Part shown: in pieces, positions 45,416 to 54,559 of the stretch | Layout of the letters: each line of letters starts with the position of its first letter | Position numbering within the stretch: position 1 is the stretch's first letter | Origin: Paludibacteraceae bacterium | Lineage (GTDB): Bacteria > Bacteroidota > Bacteroidia > Bacteroidales > Paludibacteraceae | Direction: 5' to 3' | Length of the DNA stretch: 64,000 bases | Assembly: GCA_016285885.1 (NCBI GenBank) | Contig: JAEERP010000003.1 | Span: forward strand, 312,056-376,055 | Made by a program: the position numbers and the translations under genes | Notes under the pieces: model-generated | What the model saw: only the letters and a program-made list of their open reading frames with translations | Database searches by the model: none | What the model was told of the DNA's origin: nothing

Positions 45416-47782
45416 TTATTTCAAGATAACCTTCTCAACATAAGATCTGTCGCTAACAGTGACACGTACGAAGTAGACACCGCTCGCCTTGCCTTCCAAG
45501 TTAACAAGTTGCTCACGACCAGTACCGCTCGTAGTGTAGATCACCTTACCAGCGATATCCGTCACGGAAATCGTGTACTCCTCATCCTCTGCGGCGAATG
45601 CGATAGTGAACTCGCCATCGGTTGGGTTAGGATAAATAGAGAAGAACTCATTAGAAGTTCCATCCTCTGCCTCATCGAAGGAATACTCATCGGAGTCATC
45701 GCTCAGGAATGAACCCTTACGCATTGCGTTGATGTTTCCTTGGTTACAGCCATACAGGTCAGCCCTGAACTTAGCACCACCGTACACCCTGAAACCTTTG
45801 GCCAACTTAATGCTGTAGTTCGCACCATAGTGAACATTGGAGTTGTTATAGATCTTGTTAGACGCAGTGATTGTTCTGTTGGCGAGGTGCTCATTGTGAA
45901 CCAATCCGTCATTGATGTTGGAAACGATTGTCATGTCCTCGTCACATGATGTTGGAGGAGTGAAACGGACATTGACAGAAGGGTCTCCCATCAAGTGGTA
46001 GATACGCCAGTAATAATCATCCTCATCGCCATCTCTCTCGACAGAAAGATTACCCGCATAGATTATCGCACCCTGCGTAGTAAACTTGTCTATGTTTGCG
46101 AGACCATTCGTATGGAACAATTTATCATACATGCCAAGATGGTTCGCATCAAATGTTGGAGAAACAGCATACGTATTGGAGCGATATCCTACCGCCCAGT
46201 AATAATCACTTCTCCAATGCGTACAACAAGATGCGCCAACATAGCCGACCGCACCCTTGTTCTCCGCACGAAGCAATGCCTCACCTAAACACTCATATTC
46301 ATTGAACTTGTTGGTTAAACATGCGTTTGCGATCCAGAGACCATACTTATGCGCATTGTTGAGTTGAGCGATATCGCTTATGGAGAATTGTCCATGCAAT
46401 TCTGTTGGATTTCCATGTGCGCTATAGTTCAACAAGCCACAACCTTGATTAACCCTACTAACGATTTGAGAGGTATACGATGTGCTACCACTTTCATTCT
46501 GCAACATAGTATACGCTTGGATATTGTTTGAGGAATTGCAATATTGGTCACGAGCGTAAATCATCTGCGAATTCGCCTCTCTCCAATTAGATTCATCCCA
46601 ACCAGCAATTAACACTGAATTGTATAGATAAGAAGGGTCAGGCATGCTATATGTTTCATACTCGATGGTCTTGTTTATCTGTGGCATCAACTCACTTACG
46701 TTATTGGCGGAGAATCTACCATAGAATAAGTCAGGGATATAGTCACTGCTCCCATTCATAGTCACATAGTACAAATCCGTATAGTACTGATTACCATAAC
46801 AACCTGAATATGGACCCCAGCTTGGAATCTGGTCAAGGTCACCCACTAAAAGCAGATATAATGGCTGACGATACCCTGAAGGAGGATTGTTATAGTCATT
46901 GGTGATCAAGTTTTTAATGGCCGCTCTAGTCGTACCGGTTGACACGTAATGCTCAATGACGTTCAATCCCATCGATTTCTTGTGAGCGACGAAATTTGTC
47001 AAGGAACTTTGGAACATAGAATTCGCCACAATAATCATGGTTTCCTTTGTGTAAGATGAGTTTGACTTCGTAGACGGAGTATTAATATTAGAAGAAATGA
47101 AAGCAGAGCTCAACCCTTTCATGTAAATACTCCCTGATTTCTCCTTCAACTGAGAAGTCGCATTATAGTCCGCATTAACGAACTCAATCTTCACTTTCAG
47201 GTTATTCAACACCTTAATCGTGTTAGTGTTAGGATTATACTGGATAGGATTTACCACCAATCGTCCAAACCGTGTGTCACGCATGGTACCACAAGTCTGG
47301 AACGAAACAGAATTAGTATTTACGAACGCATTTTTAGCATATACCGCTTGGTCATATGAAAACTCCGTCGTGCCAGTTTTGCTGATTGGACCCTGATAAG
47401 GCTTCACCTTCTGGTTGATTGACTTGGAAGACAATGCGATTGTCTCCGTATTATAGGAAACCACAGAAACCTTCACCGTCGCCTTCTGAGGGATCTCAAT
47501 CAATTGAGAGAACATCGGCAACTCTGGTTGACCAACCACACCTGAGTTAACCATTCCATCAACATCTAGAACAACAAACGTGCCTCTCTCTGTAGATTGC
47601 TCATTAGCCACAATCTTAGAAATGGAACAAGTGGCATACTGTACATTTTGGTCTGTAGTCTGGGTTATTTCAAAACTATTCTTTGTCGCTTTGCTCATCT
47701 TAATATCAGTCGCATAGGCGGAGGCTGACATCAGAGCGCATGAAAGCATAAAGAAAGAAGCTACTTTATTTACTCTTTTCAT
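45416..47782 (-). CDS. C25 (gingipain-like) cysteine peptidase with T9SS tail
   Basis: 788 residues. Signal peptide ~1-24, propeptide-like region to ~240, then a C25 domain in which H456 (NYSAHGNPT) and C488 (WIANACLTN) match the gingipain His/Cys dyad. A T9SS type A sorting domain closes the protein (~720-788, FSIYPNPTDGEF...EKVILK). Gingipain relatives are exported through the T9SS and degrade protein at the cell surface; whether this one is Arg- or Lys-specific, or acts like PorU in processing, cannot be told. It is flanked by three paralogous exported proteins. Confidence 0.9.
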   Translation of the reverse strand: MKRVNKVASFFMLSCALMSASAYATDIKMSKATKNSFEITQTTDQNVQYATCSISKIVANEQSTERGTFVVLDVDGMVNSGVVGQPELPMFSQLIEIPQKATVKVSVVSYNTETIALSSKSINQKVKPYQGPISKTGTTEFSYDQAVYAKNAFVNTNSVSFQTCGTMRDTRFGRLVVNPIQYNPNTNTIKVLNNLKVKIEFVNADYNATSQLKEKSGSIYMKGLSSAFISSNINTPSTKSNSSYTKETMIIVANSMFQSSLTNFVAHKKSMGLNVIEHYVSTGTTRAAIKNLITNDYNNPPSGYRQPLYLLLVGDLDQIPSWGPYSGCYGNQYYTDLYYVTMNGSSDYIPDLFYGRFSANNVSELMPQINKTIEYETYSMPDPSYLYNSVLIAGWDESNWREANSQMIYARDQYCNSSNNIQAYTMLQNESGSTSYTSQIVSRVNQGCGLLNYSAHGNPTELHGQFSISDIAQLNNAHKYGLWIANACLTNKFNEYECLGEALLRAENKGAVGYVGASCCTHWRSDYYWAVGYRSNTYAVSPTFDANHLGMYDKLFHTNGLANIDKFTTQGAIIYAGNLSVERDGDEDDYYWRIYHLMGDPSVNVRFTPPTSCDEDMTIVSNINDGLVHNEHLANRTITASNKIYNNSNVHYGANYSIKLAKGFRVYGGAKFRADLYGCNQGNINAMRKGSFLSDDSDEYSFDEAEDGTSNEFFSIYPNPTDGEFTIAFAAEDEEYTISVTDIAGKVIYTTSGTGREQLVNLEGKASGVYFVRVTVSDRSYVEKVILK

Positions 47783-47794
47783 TTTTCTCTAATT

Positions 47795-48595
47795 TTATTT
47801 TTCCAACATTTCTACTCTGTTCTTTAACTCTTTGTTCTCCTTCTCCAATTCGATCATATGGAGCGTGAGTTCCTCCACCTTCTCGAGGAGCAAGTTGCTC
47901 ATCTGAGCCATGTTCATGCCATTCTCAGCCATCTCAGCGGCAGATGGGACGCCTGGCAGATGCTTGTTCTCCTTCACATAGCTCTCCACGTCGCTGAGCG
48001 AACGGAGGTTGTAGTTCTCGTCGAAGACATAGTCGGCGGCGTTGTTCATCTCAACATTGATCTCCTTCGCCTTGATTTGGTCTGCGCTCACTTCCACCAC
48101 TTTCAACTCATCAAAGCACTTGATCGTACCAGACACTTCAAGGTCATGGAAAATCTTTACGACAGAAGAAGTCAACTCCATGAATTTAGCTCCATAGGCT
48201 CCGTTAAAATTCATTTTGGAAGCATCGATCGTCAAATCTGTGAAGTTATTATAACCACAAGAACCAATCCTCATACCGCTGGTAGCGTCATTCTTGTGAA
48301 TCCACAAACTTGTACGGGACTGTTGATTCGTACCATAAATCTCCAAACCATTCTCAAAGTAGTTATCTGTGCCAACAGCGCTGAAATTGCCTTGAACCCT
48401 GGTATTACCATTCACATACAACTTGTAGTTGGAGGTTGAGGAACTAGGAGTTGTTCCAATCACCACATTACTGGTATTTCCGGTTAATGGATAGCTGTAC
48501 AATCCATAAGTGTGCGTTTTCCACTGCTGCGCATTTGCAATACATACTGACATAGCAACGCCCATCGTTGCCAAAACAACTTTTTTTAATTCCAT
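47795..48595 (-). CDS. exported coiled-coil protein, paralogue 2
   Basis: 266 residues from the ATG at 48595; an earlier in-frame ATG is too far from the signal peptide. Signal MELKKVVLATMGVAMSVCIANA. The head differs from paralogues 1 and 3 (SSSTSNYKLYVNGNTRVQGN, as in phage-tail or S74-type proteins), while the stem (NAADYVFDENYNLRSL...ENKHLPGVPSAAEM) and the coiled coil are nearly identical. It ends 12 bases before the C25 start, suggesting joint expression. Confidence 0.78.
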   Translation of the reverse strand: MELKKVVLATMGVAMSVCIANAQQWKTHTYGLYSYPLTGNTSNVVIGTTPSSSTSNYKLYVNGNTRVQGNFSAVGTDNYFENGLEIYGTNQQSRTSLWIHKNDATSGMRIGSCGYNNFTDLTIDASKMNFNGAYGAKFMELTSSVVKIFHDLEVSGTIKCFDELKVVEVSADQIKAKEINVEMNNAADYVFDENYNLRSLSDVESYVKENKHLPGVPSAAEMAENGMNMAQMSNLLLEKVEELTLHMIELEKENKELKNRVEMLEK

Positions 48596-48687
48596 TTTAA
48601 TACAATTAATTATTTGGTTAATAGATAGATACAAGGATTATATTCCTTGCCTGATAAATTATTACGCGATAAAAACAAACATTGAGA

Positions 48688-49452
48688 TTATTTCTTAAGT
48701 GATTCCACCTCTGCCTTCAAGGCCTTATTCTCCTTCTCCAATTCGATCATGTGCAAGGTAAGTTCCTCCACCTTCTCGAGAAGCAAGTTGCTCATCTGCG
48801 CCACGCTCATACCCTTCTCGGACATCTCGGCTGCGGATGGCACGCCTGGCAGGTGCTTGTTCTCCTTCACGAAGCTCTCCACTTCGCTGAGGGAACGGAG
48901 GTTGTAGTTCTCGTCGAACACATAGTCGGCGGCGTTGTTCATGTCCACCGTGATATCCTCCGTGCGGATGCTCTTCGAATTCACTTCGGTCACATTCAAC
49001 TCGTCCCTACAAGACAACTTGCCATTGATTGTCAAATCATTATCGAAAGTGGCGTTACTGAATGTAAACACAACAGGATACTTCGATCCTCTGTAACCTG
49101 ACCCATTAATCTTAACGACAGAATTGTCCCAATACATGGACAAGTGCGCCGTGTACGGATTGTTCACTCCGCTTTGCACAACAGAAAGGCCCGATCCACT
49201 GATATATCCACTCTGATTCACTTGAAACACCATGTTGTAGGATGTTTTCATCCTGTCGTAGCAATTAATGAAATAATTAGGGCTTAACTGAGTCTTACCA
49301 CCCGACCCGTTTGACACAACCTTTGTCTCCAACTCCACACTGTGCATATTCGTCACATAATTACTGTTCTCTGTGATTGGAGTTTGCGCATTCGAAACGC
49401 CAACGAGCATGGTTAAACTCATTGACGCCAAAAAAATTTTTTTAAGTTTCAT
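48688..49452 (-). CDS. exported coiled-coil protein, paralogue 3
   Basis: 254 residues with signal peptide (MKLKKIFLASMSLTMLVGVSNA). Its head is similar to paralogue 1 (YFINCYDRMKTSYNMVFQVNQSG versus a related segment there) and its stem and coiled coil match both others. It is the first gene of the minus-strand run that leads through paralogue 2 and the C25 peptidase. No function assigned. Confidence 0.75.
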   Translation of the reverse strand: MKLKKIFLASMSLTMLVGVSNAQTPITENSNYVTNMHSVELETKVVSNGSGGKTQLSPNYFINCYDRMKTSYNMVFQVNQSGYISGSGLSVVQSGVNNPYTAHLSMYWDNSVVKINGSGYRGSKYPVVFTFSNATFDNDLTINGKLSCRDELNVTEVNSKSIRTEDITVDMNNAADYVFDENYNLRSLSEVESFVKENKHLPGVPSAAEMSEKGMSVAQMSNLLLEKVEELTLHMIELEKENKALKAEVESLKK

Positions 49453-49796
49453 TTTTAATAGTTTGAAAAATTTGATATTTAAATACTGGGCTCAATTAAA
49501 TAAAAACAACCATTTCTTTAGAGTCCGTCAATCGGAAACGGTTAATATTCTCATGAAAATACATTACAAATGTAAATTATTTTTTTCTTTTTTTGTTATT
49601 GTTTTTCTTGTAATTTATTATTATAAATATATTATAATATTGTATGTCTGATATTAATATGCTTACACACTAAAAACAAATAAACTATATCTTATTAGAA
49701 ATGAGTTATTAATCTATTGTTTTCAATACCCAAAAAGATGCCCAAAGTAATTATATGATAAATATTATTTAGATTTATTGTGCGGAATGGGTATTT

Positions 49797-49812
49797 TGGC
49801 ACGATTTTTGCA
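49797..49812 (+). promoter_or_regulatory. sigma-54 promoter (TGGCAC-N5-TTGCA)
   Basis: TGGCAC at 49797-49802 and TTGCA at 49808-49812 match the -24/-12 consensus, with the invariant GG and GC separated by exactly 10 bases. The predicted start is near 49823. No protein gene follows on this strand before the terminator at 49941-49978. Confidence 0.7.
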
Positions 49813-49822
49813 TTAACATATA

Positions 49823-49978
49823 TAGAAAGAGTTGGTAAATTATTGGCTTATTCGATTTATAACTCTTCAAATAAAATAGACTTTTCATAATCCTTAAAGG
49901 GGAACAACATTATTAAAAAATTCTATGTATGTTTTGTTATACCGCGCCATCGGCCCTCCTTGCCATGACGCGGTTTTT
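49823..49978 (+). ncRNA. candidate sigma-54-dependent small RNA (about 155 nt)
   Basis: The segment lies between the sigma-54 promoter and a terminator. No reading frame of any length with a plausible start is contained in it. The whole gap from 49453 to 50098 (646 bases) holds no protein gene on either strand; the part before 49790 is AT-rich and shows nothing else I can identify. The boundaries are predictions from the promoter and terminator. Confidence 0.5.
49941..49978 (+). terminator. intrinsic terminator of the candidate small RNA
   Basis: ACCGCGCCAT pairs with ATGACGCGGT (one mismatch) around a pyrimidine-rich loop, followed by TTTTT at 49973-49977. Confidence 0.7.
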
Positions 49979-49997
49979 CACACACACAGGCAGCGGC

Positions 49998-50031
49998 AAA
50001 AAAGGCGCATCCTCCTCCTGAAGGATGCGCC
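49998..50031 (-). terminator. intrinsic terminator of the rluD-like gene
   Basis: On the minus strand a perfect 10-bp stem GGCGCATCCT / AGGATGCGCC with an 8-base loop is followed by six T, about 70 bases after the rluD-like stop. Confidence 0.85.
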
Positions 50032-50098
50032 CCGCGGGCTATTCACGCCCTTATATTCGGCGCCAGGCTCCCCGAAAGGTGCGGGTGCTGGTCTTGGT

Positions 50099-51184
50099 TC
50101 AATCTGTCACTTCTCCAGCGGCGTAGCGACGCCACTTCTCGATCAGCTGTCTGAAGTCGTCCGGCCATTCGGAATCGAAATACATCTCCTCGCCCGTGCG
50201 CGGATGCACAAAACCCAGGGTCTTGGCATGCAACGCCTGCCGCGGACAGATCTCAAGGCAATTCTTCACGAACTGCTTGTATTTGGCGGTGGTGTTCCCT
50301 CTCAGGATCTCCTTCCCGCCATATCGCTCATCGGCGAACAACGTGTGACCTATGTGTTTCATGTGCACGCGTATCTGGTGCGTGCGCCCCGTCTCCAGCC
50401 TGCACTCCACAAGGGTCACGTAGCCGAAACGCTCCAACACCCGGTAGTGGGTGACGGCATGTTTGGCGTTAGGGTTCTCTCCTTCGGGGAAGACGGTGAA
50501 GAGCATCCTGTCCTTCGGATCACGGCCCAAATCGCCCGTGATCGTCCCCTCGTCCTCCGGGATATTGCCCCACACCAGCGCATTATAGAGCCGTTTGGTC
50601 GTCTTGTTGAAGAACTGTTTGCCCAAGTGGGTCTTGGCGTCCTCGTTCTTGGCGATGATGAGCAGACCTGAGGTGTCCTTGTCGATACGGTGCACCAACC
50701 CTAAGCGCGGGTCATTGACGCTGAAGTCCGGCGAGTCCTTCAGGTGCCACGCCAACGCATTGAGGAGTGTTCCCTGAAAATTTCCGAAGCCGGGATGGAC
50801 GACCATGCCCGGCTGCTTGTTGACGAGGATGACGTCCTGGTCCTCATAGACGATGTCCAGAGGAATCTCCTGCGGAATGATCTCAAACTCTGATGGGGGA
50901 TAGGAGAGCATGATGGATATCACATCCAAAGGCTTCACCCGGTAGTTGGATTTCACGGGGGTTCCGTTGACCAATATGCACTTGGCGTCCGCCGCGTCCT
51001 GGATACGGTTGCGAGAGACGTTGGACATGCAGTTCACAAGGTATTTGTCGATTCTGATGAGAGAATGTCCCTTCTCGACGGTGAAACGGAAATGTTCATG
51101 GAATTGGCCGTCACTGCCCAAGACAGCGTCGTCCTCCCTCTCCTCCGCGTCTAAATCATCAGAGATGATGCTGCCGTCGATCAT
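50099..51184 (-). CDS. RluD-family 23S rRNA pseudouridine synthase
   Basis: 361 residues. After an acidic extension of ~30 residues an S4 RNA-binding domain spans ~40-100. The catalytic aspartate is D168 in GLVHRIDKDTSG; ALVWG, GRTHQIRVH and HTLFADERYGG follow. It converts uridines of 23S rRNA helix 69 or a similar site to pseudouridine. It overlaps the PASTA gene by 4 bases (ATGA). Confidence 0.94.
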   Translation of the reverse strand: MIDGSIISDDLDAEEREDDAVLGSDGQFHEHFRFTVEKGHSLIRIDKYLVNCMSNVSRNRIQDAADAKCILVNGTPVKSNYRVKPLDVISIMLSYPPSEFEIIPQEIPLDIVYEDQDVILVNKQPGMVVHPGFGNFQGTLLNALAWHLKDSPDFSVNDPRLGLVHRIDKDTSGLLIIAKNEDAKTHLGKQFFNKTTKRLYNALVWGNIPEDEGTITGDLGRDPKDRMLFTVFPEGENPNAKHAVTHYRVLERFGYVTLVECRLETGRTHQIRVHMKHIGHTLFADERYGGKEILRGNTTAKYKQFVKNCLEICPRQALHAKTLGFVHPRTGEEMYFDSEWPDDFRQLIEKWRRYAAGEVTD

Positions 51185-52035
51185 TTGAAAAGATTATCAG
51201 TTTCCGCACCCGAATCGCTCGGGTCCTCTGGGTTGAAATAAATCACCTCAGGCGACTCCAGCACAGAAGGATCCTTAGAGAGATAGATATCGACGGAACC
51301 ACCCACATTGACAGACGAGCCAGTGGCTGGGACCTGCTTGTAGACGAAATATTGCGCCTTGTCCGCGTCATCCTTCGGCTGCACGTCATAGATCACCTTG
51401 CCGATATTGAGGAAAGCGGAATGCGCCTTGAGGAGAGCTTGTTCCTCGTTCAGTTTCCTGAAGCTAACCACCTCCAGCGTCTCGTTGGCCAAGCCGCGAC
51501 CCACATAGAGCGTCACGCTGGATCCCTCAGGAATGCGGGTGCCTGGTTGCACCTCCAACTTGTTTTGCTTCACATACTGCACGAGGTCTTTGTATTCATT
51601 AGGAACATAGACAACGCTATCGACCTTGAGTCCCACCGAATTGATCATGGCCTCCGCCTGTCTGAGCGAGAACTCATGCACATCCGGCAATATCACCTTA
51701 CGGATGGAAGAGGAGTTGACAATCAGGTATACCGTACGATCCGCCTTGATCTTATCACCCGGGCTAGGCGTCTGCTCCACAATGGCGCCAAGGCTCTTGC
51801 CCTTCATGAAAACAGAGTCGATCACCTCGCACTTCAAGGTCTGCTTCGCCAACAGCTGCTTGGCTTCGAGCGGCGTCATCCCCGACAGGTCAGGGACCAC
51901 GATCTCCTGCCCATGGTTGGTGTAACTATTTAGCCAAGAGAATGTACATTTATAAAGAACGAATAGAATCAACAACGCCGCCACGACGCTGATCGTGTAT
52001 GGGTTGATAAATATTTTCTTTACATCTATTTTCAT
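51181..52035 (-). CDS. PASTA-domain membrane protein
   Basis: 284 residues from the ATG at 52035; a GTG at 52056 lies on the predicted -7 element, and an ATG at 52044 is also possible. A transmembrane helix (~12-32, VVAALLILFVLY) is followed by three PASTA domains (VPDLSGMTPLEAKQLL, LPDVHEFSLRQAEAMI, then VVSFRKLNEEQALLKA). PASTA domains bind peptidoglycan fragments, so the protein probably acts at the cell wall. Pairing with an rluD-like gene is common in Bacteroidota. Confidence 0.88.
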   Translation of the reverse strand: MKIDVKKIFINPYTISVVAALLILFVLYKCTFSWLNSYTNHGQEIVVPDLSGMTPLEAKQLLAKQTLKCEVIDSVFMKGKSLGAIVEQTPSPGDKIKADRTVYLIVNSSSIRKVILPDVHEFSLRQAEAMINSVGLKVDSVVYVPNEYKDLVQYVKQNKLEVQPGTRIPEGSSVTLYVGRGLANETLEVVSFRKLNEEQALLKAHSAFLNIGKVIYDVQPKDDADKAQYFVYKQVPATGSSVNVGGSVDIYLSKDPSVLESPEVIYFNPEDPSDSGAETDNLFK

Positions 52036-52055
52036 AGGAACCATATTATTTCTCA

Positions 52056-52063
52056 CAAAAATA
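52056..52063 (-). promoter_or_regulatory. Bacteroidetes -7 element for the PASTA-rluD operon
   Basis: TATTTTTG on the minus strand, with a predicted start near 52049. It excludes the GTG at 52056 as the translational start. Confidence 0.55.
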
Positions 52064-52193
52064 CGATAATTTTTTTCTTATCGTCACCGTTTGCCGCTTA
52101 AAATAAAGAAATTTTGACCATCCACGAACCTTCCACACCTATTCAGGCCTCTCGCGGCAAACCCATCTCCCACGGCACTACGCGCCATCCAAA

Positions 52194-52376
52194 TCACCAG
52201 AATCGCTTCTGCTGCGCGCTATACTCAAAACCAGCCGAGGCGAGACGGTTGATCAACCATTGCTTGTCCACATCCAACGAACCACATAGCTCGTCCAGAT
52301 CACCTCCGAACTCGTCGCGCAGCTTCATGTTCACGAAACTGAACAACATATTTATATCCACTGGTAACTGATCCAT
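52194..52376 (-). CDS. DUF4250 family protein
   Basis: 60 residues. VDINMLFSFVNMKLRDEFG and LDELCGSLDVDKQWLINRLASAGFEY match the short helical DUF4250 family. Function unknown. It lies downstream of rpmH after a hairpin. Confidence 0.8.
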   Translation of the reverse strand: MDQLPVDINMLFSFVNMKLRDEFGGDLDELCGSLDVDKQWLINRLASAGFEYSAQQKRFW

Positions 52377-52412
52377 CTTAAATCTCTATTGTAGCGATAT
52401 ATCTAAACAATT

Positions 52413-52436
52413 GAGGCGCACCCCATGATGCGCCTC
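52413..52436 (-). terminator. hairpin downstream of rpmH
   Basis: GAGGCGCA / TGCGCCTC with an 8-base loop, 30 bases after the rpmH stop, followed on the minus strand by a moderately T-rich AATTGTTTA. Confidence 0.6.
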
Positions 52437-52465
52437 ATATCTTTTCCTTTGTTTCCAGAGAGAAA

Positions 52466-52624
52466 TTATCTCTTTACAGCATACTCGTCAGATACGGTAA
52501 GCTTTTTTCTACCATGAGCCCTGCGAGATGCCAATACTCTGCGTCCATTAGCGGTTTCCATTCTTGAACGGAAGCCATGCTTGTTCTTTCTCTTTCTAAT
52601 AGAGGGTTGAAATGTTCTTTTCAT
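52466..52624 (-). CDS. rpmH: 50S ribosomal protein L34
   Basis: 52 residues, too short for ordinary length cut-offs but unmistakable: [20 protein letters not shown], then [22 protein letters not shown]. It is the smallest large-subunit protein and binds 23S rRNA. It stands alone here, away from dnaA or rnpA. Its -7 element is at 52680-52687. Confidence 0.97.
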   Translation of the reverse strand: MKRTFQPSIRKRKNKHGFRSRMETANGRRVLASRRAHGRKKLTVSDEYAVKR

Positions 52625-52679
52625 TGCCGTGTGTATTATTTATTTATATTATTCTTTTTTCACTCCCAAAATCGGATTG

Positions 52680-52687
52680 CAAAGATA
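52680..52687 (-). promoter_or_regulatory. Bacteroidetes -7 element for rpmH
   Basis: TATCTTTG on the minus strand, giving a leader of about 50 bases before the rpmH start. Confidence 0.6.
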
Positions 52688-52736
52688 GGTTTTTTATCTA
52701 AGATTTCAAATTGTTAATAACTTTTTCTTCCCATTT

Positions 52737-53783
52737 TTACCGATTTTTTTCGAGATGATTGTTTATTTTATTGATAATCAAATCATTACTTATCCCATTC
52801 AAGCAGGCGTAATCGTTTGTCCTACAAGGTTTCTTGCCATAAATGGAGCATGGGCGGCAAGGCAAGGCAAGTTGTACAGCATCCGAAGGGTCCTGTCCAT
52901 ACCCATAGAAACCGGCGTACGGATGGGTTGCGCCCCAAACGGAGACGACTGGCGTGTTCACAAGCGAGGCGAGGTGCATATTGGCGGAATCCATGGAGAG
53001 CAGCACGTCACAATGGTTCAGGATCTGGATCTCTTCCCAAAGGGAGAACTTACCCGCCATAGAGAATGTGTTGGCATAATGGGCTGTCCATGCATTGAAA
53101 ACCTCCGTCTCCGCCGGCCCACCTCCGAACAGCAGGATTTGCGTGTCTCCCCGCTCCGCATAATGGGCGACGATCTGTTCCGTCTTCTCCAAGGGGAGTA
53201 TCTTGCCCGCATGTTGCGCGAAAGGTGCGATGGCTAAGCGATGGGGAGCCTCCGTTCCGATCTCCTTGGCGATCTTTTCCGGCAAAGGGGTATCCTTCGG
53301 CATCAGTCCACTGAAATCTATCGAGAAGGGATAACCCGCAGCCTCAAAAACGTCGAGGTAGCGTTGCGTCGACGTCTTCAGTTGACTCTTCTCCTTCTGC
53401 TGGGGAGACACAAGCTTACGCTTCTCAGCCCTGCCTTTATCGATGACGTATACTTTCTTCCCGGACATCCTGACCATGAGCCTGAGCTCCTTGCTACGAA
53501 TCACGTCGTGGAGGTCTATCATCTGCTCAAACGAGTAGTCACGCTTGATCTTCCGGAAGAGCTTGACCATGCCCGAAACGCCTTTATAAGTTTTTTTCGT
53601 ATCGACAGGGAGGAACGTCACACGCTCCATTCCATCGAACAAGGAGGAGAGGCGGGGCGTGGAGAGCATGATGACGCCCATCTCGGGATAGGCACGCAAA
53701 AAAGAGGCGATAACAGGAACTGTCATCGCCACGTCTCCCATAGCGGAAAGCCTCATGACCAAAAGATTCTTCCTCGCCCCCAT
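52737..53783 (-). CDS. glycosyltransferase family 9 (heptosyltransferase-like)
   Basis: 348 residues. The N terminus LLVMRLSAMGDVAMTVPV and the C-terminal half ILLFGGGPAETE plus LLSMDSANMHLASLVNTPVVSVWGATHP are typical of ADP-heptose:LPS transferases. It probably adds a sugar to the lipopolysaccharide core. It starts 4 bases after the DUF4254 stop, a pairing that is conserved in Bacteroidota. Confidence 0.9.
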   Translation of the reverse strand: MGARKNLLVMRLSAMGDVAMTVPVIASFLRAYPEMGVIMLSTPRLSSLFDGMERVTFLPVDTKKTYKGVSGMVKLFRKIKRDYSFEQMIDLHDVIRSKELRLMVRMSGKKVYVIDKGRAEKRKLVSPQQKEKSQLKTSTQRYLDVFEAAGYPFSIDFSGLMPKDTPLPEKIAKEIGTEAPHRLAIAPFAQHAGKILPLEKTEQIVAHYAERGDTQILLFGGGPAETEVFNAWTAHYANTFSMAGKFSLWEEIQILNHCDVLLSMDSANMHLASLVNTPVVSVWGATHPYAGFYGYGQDPSDAVQLALPCRPCSIYGKKPCRTNDYACLNGISNDLIINKINNHLEKNR

Positions 53784-53787
53784 AGCA

Positions 53788-54393
53788 TTATTTCCTCCCG
53801 TAGAGGATTGGGTTCAAATTAGGGTCGTTGTACATCTTCATCTGCTTGTAGACCTTCATGTACCGGTCTCCGTTCTCGATGTCCTTGATGAGTTGGTCGA
53901 TCGCAGAAGAGAGGTCGACCCGTTGCTCCAACAATATATCCAATTTCTTCTGGCAAGAGGATTTATGGTCGGCGGAGACATCTTGACGCTCCACCTCCTT
54001 GCGCATGTGATATATCTTCAACGATAGGATGGAGAGGCGGTCGATGGCCCAAGCAGGACTCTCCGTGTTGATGACAGCGGAGGGTTTTGCGACGACCGAC
54101 GAATACTTGTCCAAGAAATAGCTGTCGATTCTCTCGACCAAATCAGTTCTGTCTTGGTTCGACTTATCAATTCTGCGCTTAATGGCCAAAGCCTCCACAG
54201 GGTCAATTTCAGGATTCCGTATGATATCCTCCAAATGCCACTGAACCGTGTCGATCCAATTCTTGATGTACAGAACACTCTCTATGGTTTGCGCTGGATA
54301 AGGATTATTCATGACAGCGTCCACGTTGTCTGTTTTGTGGTAATCGACAACTGCTGCATCGAATAACTTATTTGCGTCTTGACTAAAACTCAT
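53788..54393 (-). CDS. DUF4254 family protein
   Basis: 201 residues from the ATG at 54393; the start is supported by a -7 element ending 18 bases upstream. Largely helical, with IRNPEIDPVEALAIKRRIDKSNQDR and a final NGDRYMKVYKQMKMYNDPNLNP. This family typically lies next to GT9 genes and may assist LPS core synthesis, but its activity is unknown. Confidence 0.85.
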   Translation of the reverse strand: MSFSQDANKLFDAAVVDYHKTDNVDAVMNNPYPAQTIESVLYIKNWIDTVQWHLEDIIRNPEIDPVEALAIKRRIDKSNQDRTDLVERIDSYFLDKYSSVVAKPSAVINTESPAWAIDRLSILSLKIYHMRKEVERQDVSADHKSSCQKKLDILLEQRVDLSSAIDQLIKDIENGDRYMKVYKQMKMYNDPNLNPILYGRK

Positions 54394-54410
54394 ATCTGCT
54401 AAATTTTCCG

Positions 54411-54418
54411 CAAAGATA
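54411..54418 (-). promoter_or_regulatory. Bacteroidetes -7 element for DUF4254-GT9
   Basis: TATCTTTG on the minus strand; the predicted transcript has a leader of about 11 bases. Confidence 0.6.
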
Positions 54419-54512
54419 GACAAAATTTAATAAAGAACGATGTGTGGGGATTTGTTTCCGACAGTTTACCCACAAATCATATATCTATCCATCACATTCG
54501 AAAACACGAGAA

Positions 54513-54540
54513 AGGGTGCCCCAACAGACACCCTTTCCAT
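54513..54540 (-). terminator. possible intrinsic terminator of the rhodanese lipoprotein
   Basis: Stem GAAAGGGTG / CACCCTTTC around a 10-base loop, then TCGTGTTTT on the minus strand, about 20 bases past the stop. Confidence 0.6.
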
Positions 54541-54559
54541 ATTCTCAATTAAAAAAACA

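Noticed and set aside
49925..50671. 248-codon plus-strand frame
   Set aside because: It runs antisense through the rluD-like gene and starts inside the terminator region; it has no family-like motif.
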